DNA of 56,469 bases from Bacteroidota bacterium (GCA_028288625.1 JAQBNI010000057.1:1-56469); one strand, 5' to 3'. Shown: positions 9,501-16,450, numbered from the stretch's first letter. Notes: generated from the sequence alone by a model not told the origin. Translations and numbers: made by a program.

Positions 9501-10799
9501 GGGATTATTTACTCTAGGAATATCATTTAAAATAATTAATGAGTTTTTTGGCAAGAGTGATGCAACTTTTGTAACCCACATTTCCTTGTTATGTAAAACA
9601 GTTTCACTGGAAATCAATTTTAAAAACTCTAGAAAAATTGCATATGATAAATGCTCATTAGAATTATAGGACCTTAAGTCTAACCACCATTTTTGTTCAA
9701 ATTTATTAGATACGAGAGCAGCAAGTTGTGTTTTGCCTGATCCATTTATACCACATAGAGAAATCCAAGTAATATCTTTAAATCTTTCTAAAATTAAATT
9801 CACTTTCTTGTCTCTTTCCGATCCATTAACTATTTGTGAAGGATGGCTGATTGAAAAGTTTTTTAAATGATATTCAAATACAGTATCTGAAGGTAATTGC
9901 GTTTCTATTTTTTGAGTTAATGCCAATAAGGAAGATGCATTGTTGGTAATATCACTTTCTAACTTTAATAGTTTAATGTGGATATTGTCTGTAAATTGTT
10001 TTAAAAGATTTAGTAATAGTTGATCTGACTGTGACACTTGCTTTTTAATACAATTATTCAAATCTGCAAGAGCTAATTGTTTAGTCTCTTTATGGGTCAA
10101 TAGTTTGAATACATAAAGAAACAATTTTGAATATATCTGTTCCGAATCTTTTTTTTCTACTTTAAATTTGCTTAATAGAGCTTGTTTAATTGTTTCATTA
10201 ATTTGAGTCGCATCACCCTTATTTATACTCCAATTAAAATTGAAAATAAATTCTTTAAAACTTTCTGGCGAAGAGTCTTTAAGGTAATTGCTAAATAAAA
10301 GCCAGTTATTTGTTTGGGCATCCTTCCTACTAATAAATTTATTGCATGTATTTTTTAGGTGATCTTTAATAAGAATAAGTCTATTATCATTAACATCGAT
10401 GTTCTCCGTTTCACAGAGCTTGTTCCATACATCAATCCCTGCTTCTCCACTTATAAAAATTGCAGGTCTTTCTATTCCGTAAGATGTATTTGTTATGAAT
10501 CGAAATATTATTTTAGTATTTGGGTTATTTGTTCTGTGAAGAAAGTAATTTAGAATAGTCTCTAACGATTTCTCATTGTTTAATGTGATGTTGTTTTCAA
10601 GGTATTTAACTTGTTCAAGTTCTCGAATATCAAATTCAGTAATTTTGTCGTTTATGATGTCTATATCTTCACCCTTTTCTAATTCTAATATTTCATTATT
10701 AGCTAAATTTATCCATTTTAGAATAGTGTAATCCACCTGATATACATATCCTCGAATCACATACCAAGCATCTCTATTCGCAATTTCCTTAAAATCCAT
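6549..10799 (-). CDS. Avs-like STAND NTPase with N-terminal Cap4/DUF4297-like nuclease and C-terminal TPR-like region
   Basis: 1416 residues from the ATG at 10799. Residues 1-120 resemble Cap4/DUF4297-type dsDNA nucleases: RGYVYQVDYTILKWI, then acidic ELEKGEDIDII (39-49) and QVKY (63-66), the usual PD-(D/E)xK-like signature in that family. A STAND-type P-loop domain follows, with ISLCGINGSGKTQLA (Walker A at 350-357), Walker B-like LIILNDIPRV (421-430, Asn-Asp at the acidic pair) and sensor-like LLTTSNY (about 454-460). Residues from about 650 to the end are alpha-helical with TPR-like repeats. This nuclease-NTPase-sensor order is that of antiviral STAND (Avs) proteins, where the C-terminus recognises a phage protein and the N-terminus cleaves DNA. 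Function and trigger are inferred. The start overlaps the stop of the SMEK gene by one base (TGATG), so translation is probably coupled. Confidence 0.72.
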   Translation of the reverse strand: MDFKEIANRDAWYVIRGYVYQVDYTILKWINLANNEILELEKGEDIDIINDKITEFDIRELEQVKYLENNITLNNEKSLETILNYFLHRTNNPNTKIIFRFITNTSYGIERPAIFISGEAGIDVWNKLCETENIDVNDNRLILIKDHLKNTCNKFISRKDAQTNNWLLFSNYLKDSSPESFKEFIFNFNWSINKGDATQINETIKQALLSKFKVEKKDSEQIYSKLFLYVFKLLTHKETKQLALADLNNCIKKQVSQSDQLLLNLLKQFTDNIHIKLLKLESDITNNASSLLALTQKIETQLPSDTVFEYHLKNFSISHPSQIVNGSERDKKVNLILERFKDITWISLCGINGSGKTQLAALVSNKFEQKWWLDLRSYNSNEHLSYAIFLEFLKLISSETVLHNKEMWVTKVASLLPKNSLIILNDIPRVNNPTLFSETLILLANAFSKYSIKLLTTSNYTIPENIKSSIETDILFEYGDLQFTDEETIEYLLNSGAPSHILNYLSLITSLSERNPRLTTAMIQHLKNLHWGTNSTDVIDILLKKEFTNNILSDAQLSITTYLYDPALRELLYRLSLISWEFDLQIVKNVCQVDEKILHHSEKLQQLVNIWIQGFSNDTFQISPLIKDIGKNNLTDVVIKNTHLAIANTIIESKQLDQVKASRAITEFISAQDYDQAGIILSLVYRSARTKQEILTIKEWGYLYYWSGINLPEGMHMMQKISIRSEQVRLFHSLGEDTSFYKNQLKNFSQADGVKNIERLALYATLLFFYNEPELQDFWKFYRDLLLAVENLEEPYNARFREGAHIYIKVLWVPILKINTEIDIRLWLENITHSEDIFKTNFFDDKNAETAITVLASKLVDEEYKLEKKNRKWDDVINSLYVLYTFFEERKFFTLAAIVLKEIISCTFQYKNDIDKALNLTIEKSLVLNTNTAKYLLYENIGKLFFHKQNPESLKWLQHAIDLKPTDQLNLLDTLIYASSILSDTNKAKALEYCIEAKIFVDTNKELSDLNYIMVLGELGLAYWINNDLEKSFEIFEEIVIRLFDSKGNDPTTEWKRLFKISSHTITYIGNTIAYDEIPKMDGVDYFKPKIGHFIINKSNLSELYDQFQDALIYGMLAIFADGIKNNEKSYKWSLKAFDTARKHVNGNILLMIASACSQFSLISFKIREALESYLLFAAFSTCTKKEDKAKFSRREEIKLEEILESKPSKNWDEAENLTILTCIIPAMCVLFTDYLRDSSDKEVRLETFTNAVKDYEIKASNPILWTLVEELTRKTVLKEITTERLIKRANTFAGNDKRHEQLMCLLCLLYLSDDRDLIINQILGIFPFIQKTHGMTRNSVSKNIIIPFLKEIAYKLVALIFSEQKNIEEYNLKISMIEDKAPAAMQLILKPIIEYLNFQITEETKQWLYNQNNEG

Positions 10800-13516
10800 C
10801 AAGCTAAGTATTTAATAAAAATTTTTGCTAAACCCTCAATATATTTTTCTTCAAGGGCTTCTTTTACCTTATTAATGAGAATTGGGTGCTTTTTAAATGT
10901 TAAGTAATATGTTTCGGAAGGGTATTCCATTATCCAGTAGGGATTGAACTTATTGTAGTCGAATGTATCTAAATTTAAAAGCCATTCATAATAGGGAACG
11001 TTGTTGTGAAGTGAACTTATCTCTACAGTACTAAGTGTAACATTATAACTATAGATTAATCTAATAAAATGATTCAAAATAAAGTTTTGATCTTGTTTGT
11101 CATCCTTACTAAAAATGTATCCTTTAGTGTGCCAAAAGTTTTGAATTAGACTCATATACTGATTAAAGTATTGTTCATAATTGATTATTTCGAATAAAAC
11201 CGAGTCATAGTATAAATCATGTTCAAAATTTTCGTTTAATCTTTTAAGAATACCTGCTCTAATTTTTTCTTTGTAGTCAAGAGGAGCAATTCTGTGAAAA
11301 TATAACAGATTGTCTTCTTTAAGGATTCTCTTATTAGTGGAAAGACTATCTATTAGGAGATCGATATTTTTTAAAATTCCCTCACTTGTTATTTCATAGT
11401 TTTTCTGTTGCAACCAATAAGTGCAATGCTGAAACAATGTGAAATTGTTTTTTAATTGTTCTTTATTTAAGCTTAAATTTAATATCTGCTCCAGATTTTT
11501 AATATTGATTTGTTCACCCTTAAACTTTAATAACTCATTTACATAATTTATGGTTCTAGAGTTTAGTGTTGATGATTTCAACAGTTGCTCTATTACATTT
11601 GAAAGAATTTGGTTCAATTCATTTGTAGATATATTTAATCGAGAAAGTATTAGGATCTGATTTGAAACTAATTTGTTTGTTTTATCTCTTAGGTAATAAA
11701 TCTGAGATTGGGAAATCTGCTCATTTATCAAATCTTCTAAAATATTGAATGAAGTAAAAAAATTCTTCATTTTATTAAATACCTCCACATTATTACCATG
11801 TGATGGAGGAGATAGCTTTAGTTCTTTTAAGTTATAGCTTTCAAGTATTTTAAGGATTTTTTCAGGTTCACCAAACTTAATTATTAATCTTAAAATGTAT
11901 TCATTGAAGAATTCTTCTTTAGAAGAATCTTCATTTGAAATGCTATAAAGAGCTACGATTCCTTCAAATCCTTTCTGAATGACTGTTGTAAATTCTAAGA
12001 ATATATCATAAATAATTAAGTTCCCATCAATAAACAAAGATAATTGAGCTACTGTATCAAGGAGTTCATTGAGGCTGTTATTGTTTGACCAATTCCCATT
12101 TTGATCATTAATATAAATCTCTCTACATTCATCTATCAATTTTAATATTTTCCAAATAGTCTTATCAATAAATTTAGAATCAGCAATCCAGTCTAAGACG
12201 GTGCATATTTCAGGTTCTATATTTTGGATGGATTTTAAATGATGTAATATCTTATCTAGATCAATGTCATTTAATCCCTCCTTTATTTTTTCCCACTCCT
12301 TTCCATAGCCATACCGTTTAATAATAGTGTTTAATCTAAACAAGTTATGTTCGCAAATAAAATAGCTTACATATTTTTTTTCGGCTTTAAATTTTTCACG
12401 CAGCTCTTTATATAAAAGTATTGAGGTCTTAAAATTACCATATTGGTAATGCATGTATGCATTTTTTAATGCGTCATAGTTTTCTTGATTTTTATTTGTG
12501 CCTATTAGTTTATTTATTGATTGTGTAAAATCGAATCTTTCAAAAGTGCATCTCACACAATTGCATTGTTCTCGACTGAATAAGGTATGTATACAAAGTC
12601 TCTCTTCATTAGAATTAAATAAGTAAAGATGGTGAAATAGGTTATGACCAAAAAAATCAACTATTTTTTTATTTGTTTCATCTAGTTCAGAAATATCTTT
12701 TTTTATTAATTCTTTAAAATAATTATATAAGTCTTTATTATCAGTATATAATGAAAAGTCAGAATAATGAGATTTAGAATTATTGGTTTTAGAAAGTGGA
12801 TACAACTTGGATAAAAATGTATGTGGGATGACCTTTAATTCTTCAAACTTGTTGAACAAATAATTGAATGCATCTTTGATGTTAGATATTTCTTGTAACT
12901 TTTTATTTAGAGATTGAATAAAAATTAAATCCTCAGACGAGATATCCTGATTAAACTTTAGTTTGGGATATTCCTTTCCCAAATATTCATGAATATTAAA
13001 GAGTGAGTCAATGTCTAAATGATTGCCGATTTCATTTACTAGTGTACTAATATTCCATATGTGAGATGATTCGAATTTAAAATTACCAAGATCTTTATTG
13101 TTTTTGTTGCTTATTTCTTTTAAATACTCATTAAGATCCGTAGTCTTGAGCGATGATTTATATTCGTCATCAATTATCAGTATATATAAGCGATCATAAT
13201 TTTTATAAAGTTCCTTCTTTATAAATTTTTCAAGTGTATTCTTGATTTTTAATGCGGATTTAGTAGATGTTATCTGAAAAGCTATTTTGCTATTTTGACA
13301 ACCCAAATCAATTGCTTCAGTATTTTTTTTATCAATTTCGAGTCTTTTGAAGGAAGCTTTCTCAGTAGTAAAAAGAGCATTCATAATTGGTATAAAAAGG
13401 ATTTCTGCATAAAGGTTTATATCATGGTAACCACTGTTACTTGCAAGTCTTATCTCTGTAGTAAACAGAGCAAAATAAGTTCTAATCTCAGTAATGTATT
13501 TTAAACCATCAGCCAT
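10799..13516 (-). CDS. SMEK-domain protein with zinc-knuckle-like motif and helical repeat tail
   Basis: 905 residues. The N-terminus (about 1-175) fits the SMEK domain found in bacterial conflict-type proteins: an initial helix TEIRTYFALFTTEIRLAS, then AIDLGCQNSKIAFQITSTKSALKI (about 68-91; written here as D70 and Q81-x-T83) and LYILIIDDEYK (about 109-119). The rest is helical, with a Cys cluster C308-x9-C318-x-C320-x2-C323 that could bind zinc, then a TPR-like AYMHYQYGNFKTSILLY. Nothing catalytic is obvious. It is the first gene of a two-gene operon and is joined to the STAND nuclease gene by a TGATG stop-start. It may sense infection, or help or restrain the partner; this is inference. ATG at 13516. 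Confidence 0.72.
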   Translation of the reverse strand: MADGLKYITEIRTYFALFTTEIRLASNSGYHDINLYAEILFIPIMNALFTTEKASFKRLEIDKKNTEAIDLGCQNSKIAFQITSTKSALKIKNTLEKFIKKELYKNYDRLYILIIDDEYKSSLKTTDLNEYLKEISNKNNKDLGNFKFESSHIWNISTLVNEIGNHLDIDSLFNIHEYLGKEYPKLKFNQDISSEDLIFIQSLNKKLQEISNIKDAFNYLFNKFEELKVIPHTFLSKLYPLSKTNNSKSHYSDFSLYTDNKDLYNYFKELIKKDISELDETNKKIVDFFGHNLFHHLYLFNSNEERLCIHTLFSREQCNCVRCTFERFDFTQSINKLIGTNKNQENYDALKNAYMHYQYGNFKTSILLYKELREKFKAEKKYVSYFICEHNLFRLNTIIKRYGYGKEWEKIKEGLNDIDLDKILHHLKSIQNIEPEICTVLDWIADSKFIDKTIWKILKLIDECREIYINDQNGNWSNNNSLNELLDTVAQLSLFIDGNLIIYDIFLEFTTVIQKGFEGIVALYSISNEDSSKEEFFNEYILRLIIKFGEPEKILKILESYNLKELKLSPPSHGNNVEVFNKMKNFFTSFNILEDLINEQISQSQIYYLRDKTNKLVSNQILILSRLNISTNELNQILSNVIEQLLKSSTLNSRTINYVNELLKFKGEQINIKNLEQILNLSLNKEQLKNNFTLFQHCTYWLQQKNYEITSEGILKNIDLLIDSLSTNKRILKEDNLLYFHRIAPLDYKEKIRAGILKRLNENFEHDLYYDSVLFEIINYEQYFNQYMSLIQNFWHTKGYIFSKDDKQDQNFILNHFIRLIYSYNVTLSTVEISSLHNNVPYYEWLLNLDTFDYNKFNPYWIMEYPSETYYLTFKKHPILINKVKEALEEKYIEGLAKIFIKYLA

Positions 13517-13558
13517 ATAAAAATTTATATTTAATATAGGAACAATAATGGATTAAAA

Positions 13559-13589
13559 ATAATATATTAATGCTGTTTAATAACACAAA
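13559..13589 (-). promoter_or_regulatory. Candidate promoter of the SMEK-STAND operon
   Basis: Read on the minus strand, TTTG (13589-13586) is followed after 19 bp by TATATTAT (13566-13559), a partial match to TAnnTTTG with correct spacing. It lies about 43 bp before the ATG at 13516. Confidence 0.35.
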
Positions 13590-13655
13590 TTGCTGTTTGT
13601 GAATCTTATTCATGATTACGGGTGTAAATTTTACTATTTTTCATTAATTGATTTT

Positions 13656-14240
13656 ATGTCTTCGTTAGTGCCATATCTCATTAGTGTTCCATTGGGTGCA
13701 TTTAGTTCTTTAATTGCGTGGTATATTTTAAACCACTTAATCAAACCAAAAATTAAATTTTCTGATTGGATATCAAAGTTATATGAGAACAATGTCCCCT
13801 TTTACAGATTTAAGTTTGAGAATAATGGGAAAAGAAATATAGTAGAAGTGGAAATAACTGCAAAATTGCGTATTAAAGGATTAAGATTTACGAATAATTG
13901 GGAAGTCATTTATTTACCTCTTGATAATAATAATATTCCTATCATATACTCAATAAAAAGTAAAAACAAAATTTTGAGAGAGGTTCCTCGTTTGGAATTA
14001 AGTATCATTGAACCACGTTACTATAAATTTTTAAGTGAGGTAATAGTTAAACGGATTAACTCCGGCAATATAACTTTAGAAGAATTATTTAGTCTTGGAA
14101 CACATGCAGAATTGATCTTGATTATTTCAGGATTTGATGAAATCAGTGGAGCAAGAAAAACTTTTTGTTCTGAACCATATACACTGAACAGAATTAAAGA
14201 AGGCATATTCGAAAATAATGGATTAGAAATTAAAGGATAA
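13656..14240 (+). CDS. Single-pass membrane protein of unknown function
   Basis: 194 residues from the ATG at 13656; a TTG further upstream at 13590 is possible but less likely because the ATG directly precedes the membrane segment. Residues about 3-30 (LVPYLISVPLGAFSSLIAWYI) form one transmembrane helix and the rest is a soluble, probably beta-rich domain (KFENNGKRNIVEVEITAKLRI). No family recognised. It is transcribed divergently from the SMEK-STAND operon with about 140 bp between starts, so it could be a membrane partner of that system or separate cargo. Confidence 0.7.
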   Translation: MSSLVPYLISVPLGAFSSLIAWYILNHLIKPKIKFSDWISKLYENNVPFYRFKFENNGKRNIVEVEITAKLRIKGLRFTNNWEVIYLPLDNNNIPIIYSIKSKNKILREVPRLELSIIEPRYYKFLSEVIVKRINSGNITLEELFSLGTHAELILIISGFDEISGARKTFCSEPYTLNRIKEGIFENNGLEIKG

Positions 14241-14365
14241 TTTTTTTTAAAAAATTTTTCCATAATCTCTCTTCGAGAACGCAAACCACCCCAAAACAAC
14301 CCCCACTAAGTTTTGAATGGGGAAAACACCCCCGGTTATTATTGTTAACTCAAAATTTTAAACCT

Positions 14366-14734
14366 ATGGTAAAAGTTATTGGCTATCATTTAAGACAGTC
14401 TAATGATGGCAAAGAGTTCTTTACTCTTACACTTCAAGGTGGTGTGGAAATTGTTCAATCCTCATCTACTGGTAATTATTATGTTACGGCAAAGAAGGCA
14501 AGTTTAACTTGTTCTTTTGATGAACAAACCTGTAAGTCTTTAATTGGGCAAGATTTACCAGGAAAAATTGAAAAGACCCAATGTGAGCCTTATGACTACC
14601 AAATTCCGAATTCGAATGAAGTCATTCAGCTTTCTCACAAATTTGTTTATACGCCTGATGAATCTACAAAGATCATTATTCCTTTTGGAGGTGAATTAAA
14701 ACCATCTTTGAATGGTTCATTGGCGCATATGTAA
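14366..14734 (+). CDS. Conserved hypothetical protein of Bacteroidota mobile elements
   Basis: 122 residues from the ATG at 14366 (MVKVIGYHLRQSNDGKEFF); a TTG eight codons earlier is possible. The sequence looks like a compact beta-rich domain: FTLTLQGGVEIVQSSSTGNYY, SFDEQTCKSLIGQDLPG, EKTQCEPYDYQIP. The pattern is familiar to me from short uncharacterised proteins in Bacteroidota elements, but I cannot name a function. No signal peptide or membrane segment. It is followed by a hairpin (14744-14785). Confidence 0.68.
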   Translation: MVKVIGYHLRQSNDGKEFFTLTLQGGVEIVQSSSTGNYYVTAKKASLTCSFDEQTCKSLIGQDLPGKIEKTQCEPYDYQIPNSNEVIQLSHKFVYTPDESTKIIIPFGGELKPSLNGSLAHM

Positions 14735-14743
14735 ATTTCTTTG

Positions 14744-14785
14744 TCCCATTTTGCCTACCTTGACTGGTTAGGCAATTTGGGGATT
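14744..14785 (+). terminator. Hairpin after the 122-residue hypothetical gene
   Basis: CCCA...TTGCCTA pairs with TAGGCAA...TGGG around a short loop, followed by a T-rich stretch (GATTTTCTTTTA). It is probably a terminator, although the T run is interrupted. Confidence 0.55.
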
Positions 14786-14884
14786 TTCTTTTATTGCGTA
14801 AACACACAGATGGAGTAAACAAGGGGAAATAACAAGAATGCAGATTTTTTAAAATAGTGGCAGATAGTATGTAATAGCTTTTTT

Positions 14885-15112
14885 TTAAAATTCAAACAAT
14901 TCCTTAAGGTCAACATTCAATGCCTTACTTAATTTATTTAGAGTTCCTAAAGTCACATTTGTTCTTCCACCTTCTATTCTAGATATGCTAGTTTTTTCAA
15001 AATCACATATCGTGGCAATATCAAGTTGCGTGAAGCCCTTAGATTCCCTTAGTTCTTTTATTTTCTTCCCAAGCCTAATTTTTAGCTTCTCATCAGTCAT
15101 CAGGGTTGTCAT
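14885..15112 (-). CDS. XRE-family helix-turn-helix regulator
   Basis: A 75-residue HTH_3 protein: IRLGKKIKELRESKGFTQLDIATICDF then EKTSISRIEGGRTNVTLGTLNKLSKALNVDLKELF covers the whole five-helix fold. ATG at 15112 chosen; ATG 15100 (MTDEKLKI) is also possible, and the upstream TTG is less likely. Such small Cro/C1-like proteins control lysogeny-type switches or toxin-antitoxin operons; no toxin gene is adjacent. The region between it and the divergent secreted-TPR gene contains ACATATATGT palindromes next to both starts, consistent with self-repression and control of the neighbour. Confidence 0.88.
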   Translation of the reverse strand: MTTLMTDEKLKIRLGKKIKELRESKGFTQLDIATICDFEKTSISRIEGGRTNVTLGTLNKLSKALNVDLKELFEF

Positions 15113-15155
15113 AATTGTCAACTCAAAATGGTGATAATCAACGCCAATAAGGTAA

Positions 15156-15168
15156 ACATATATGTCAA
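15156..15168. promoter_or_regulatory. Operator half/variant near the XRE gene
   Basis: ACATATATGTCAA repeats the core of the perfect palindrome at 15236-15251, with only the left outer TTG changed. It lies about 44 bp upstream of the regulator's ATG at 15112, a place suited to autoregulation. Confidence 0.55.
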
Positions 15169-15235
15169 GGTGTTGTAAAAGGAGTTGGAAATTAATTTGG
15201 TGGAAAATTAAATAAGGCTTACTTTTAATTACCTG

Positions 15236-15251
15236 TTGACATATATGTCAA
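15236..15251. promoter_or_regulatory. Perfect 16-bp palindromic operator TTGACATATATGTCAA
   Basis: The 16 bases are their own reverse complement. They lie 22 bp before the ATG of the secreted TPR gene and opposite the divergent XRE gene, which has a near copy at its own side. A dimeric HTH repressor is the obvious binding partner; this is inferred. Confidence 0.65.
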
Positions 15252-15272
15252 TAAACTTAGTAAATAGTTGAT

Positions 15273-15899
15273 ATGAAAAAAACATTTGTCTTATTTGTAC
15301 TAATACTTACAAATTTACTTGCATATACGCAATCGGATTATTTTAGTGGTTTTTATGAAGGTTATAAAAATGGTTATTGTCAAAATAAAATTGGGTGTTG
15401 GTCACCTACTCCTCCAATTGCACCATTGCCTGCTATAGGCATAATAATTAATTATCAATCTGGCTACAATGCAGGATTTATATTAGGAATGAAAGATTCA
15501 GAGCAAGCGGATAAATTCCAAAATACAGATAACAATAATAATGGTAGATATAAAACCTCGAAGTCAGAGGATGTTGACTTTATGTATAAAGTAGATATAA
15601 ACAATGTTTATGCTTTAGCAGATGCTCTAAAAAAGTTAAAAGGAAGAGCTATTGCCTTACAGGATGAAAAAAATTATCAGGAAATGCTAGATTTGAGTTT
15701 AAAGGGAATAAAAGTTAGCCCACATGATCCTGAATTATTGGAATTATGTGGGATTGCTTATGTAAACTTACAAGACTATTCAAATGCCTTAAGTTATCTA
15801 AAGCAAGCAATTAAATATGGTGCCGATGATGCTGCCACTCTAAGGACAGTAGTAAATGACATAGAAAGTGGAGACTATCAAAGTAGAATCAATAAATGA
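15273..15899 (+). CDS. Secreted TPR-containing hypothetical protein
   Basis: 208 residues with a clear signal peptide (MKKTFVLFVLILTNLLAYTQS) followed by a Tyr/Gly-rich segment (DYFSGFYEGYKNGYCQNKIGCW) with two cysteines that may form a disulfide. Residues about 125-195 hold TPR-like repeats (GRAIALQDEKNYQEMLDLSLKGI, LCGIAYVNLQDYSNALSYLKQA). It is the last gene before the right core repeat and has the operator palindrome right upstream, so it is probably controlled by the XRE protein. Its job in the element is unknown; exported cargo or a lysogenic-conversion-type factor are possibilities. Confidence 0.75.
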   Translation: MKKTFVLFVLILTNLLAYTQSDYFSGFYEGYKNGYCQNKIGCWSPTPPIAPLPAIGIIINYQSGYNAGFILGMKDSEQADKFQNTDNNNNGRYKTSKSEDVDFMYKVDINNVYALADALKKLKGRAIALQDEKNYQEMLDLSLKGIKVSPHDPELLELCGIAYVNLQDYSNALSYLKQAIKYGADDAATLRTVVNDIESGDYQSRINK

Positions 15900-15917
15900 T
15901 CACAATAGTCTTAATTA

Positions 15918-15935
15918 GATACCTAAAAGAACACC
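15918..15935 (+). repeat. Candidate integrase arm-type site, right copy
   Basis: GATACCTAAAAGAACACC matches the left copy at 1639-1656 in 15 of 18 positions and in the same orientation. It lies between the last island gene and the right core repeat. Confidence 0.5.
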
Positions 15936-15980
15936 AGTAAAAAATAATTCCCCTTAATTATCTAATAATGAATAATATAC

Positions 15981-16014
15981 GGTCGTTGGTTCGAATCCAG
16001 CCGCCCCGACAAAA
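15981..16014 (+). repeat. attR-type core repeat (partial tRNA-Pro copy)
   Basis: Exact 34-bp copy of 1478-1511. It contains the T-arm and 3' acceptor of tRNA-Pro but no D-arm or anticodon arm, so it is not a functional tRNA. It marks the right end of the island. Confidence 0.93.
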
Positions 16015-16018
16015 CAAG

Positions 16019-16049
16019 AAAAAAGGTACGCGATAGCGTACCTTTTTTT
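16019..16049 (+). terminator. Terminator, probably the original one of tRNA-Pro
   Basis: AAAAGGTACGC-GATA-GCGTACCTTTT with a T run. It immediately follows the right core repeat, so before integration it would have followed the intact tRNA-Pro gene. Confidence 0.8.
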
Positions 16050-16450
16050 ATTTGCGCAACGAGCGAGAATTTATTCTCGCGAAGTGGAGCAAATAAAAAA
16101 AGATTGGTGCGAAGCCACCTTTTTTCTTGTTTTGTACTGCCCCATTTACTCGATCAACGCAGCTAATCCTTTTATTCTCCTGAAGCAAATAAAAAAGACA
16201 CCGGCGATTAACCGCTTTTTCTGTTTTTCACCCACCACTGGATTAACGCAGTTAATCCAGTCAACAGAAAACCTATAAGGTTTTAGAAACCGTATAGGTT
16301 TCGTATTCTTCCAACGCTTTCTTTACTTCTTATGCAATTATTTCTCTATACATGGGAATCATGTAATCTTTTATAGTAATTATATAAAATATCCTATGTA
16401 TATAATTTGATATTTGTCTTATTATCGACTAAAATAACATTTTAGCCTCT

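Larger units (their letters stand above)
1478..16014. mobile_element. Integrated genomic island in tRNA-Pro with defence-type cargo (~14.5 kb)
   Basis: The boundaries are the 34-bp direct repeats of the tRNA-Pro 3' end. Content, left to right: tyrosine integrase (+), primase-helicase (-), unknown 302-residue protein (-), DUF3871 protein (+), nuclease-STAND-TPR protein (-), SMEK protein (-), single-pass membrane protein (+), conserved hypothetical (+), XRE regulator (-), secreted TPR protein (+). The DNA is visibly more AT-rich than the ribosomal-protein, aconitase and T9SS genes to the right. No relaxase, coupling protein, capsid or terminase gene is recognisable. Integrase plus repressor plus primase-helicase without structural genes resembles a phage-satellite-like or integrated-plasmid-like island; that classification is inference. 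Confidence 0.9.

Noticed and set aside
14885-15899. Toxin-antitoxin pair formed by the XRE protein and the divergent secreted gene
   Set aside because: The partner has a signal peptide and TPR repeats and is divergent rather than co-directional; no toxin fold is recognised.
15981-16014. Possible second tRNA-Pro gene
   Set aside because: Only the T-arm and 3' acceptor are present, with no anticodon arm; it is the right att copy.
16084-16278. 64-codon ORF downstream of the island
   Set aside because: It lies in hairpin-rich non-coding sequence and shows no family features.
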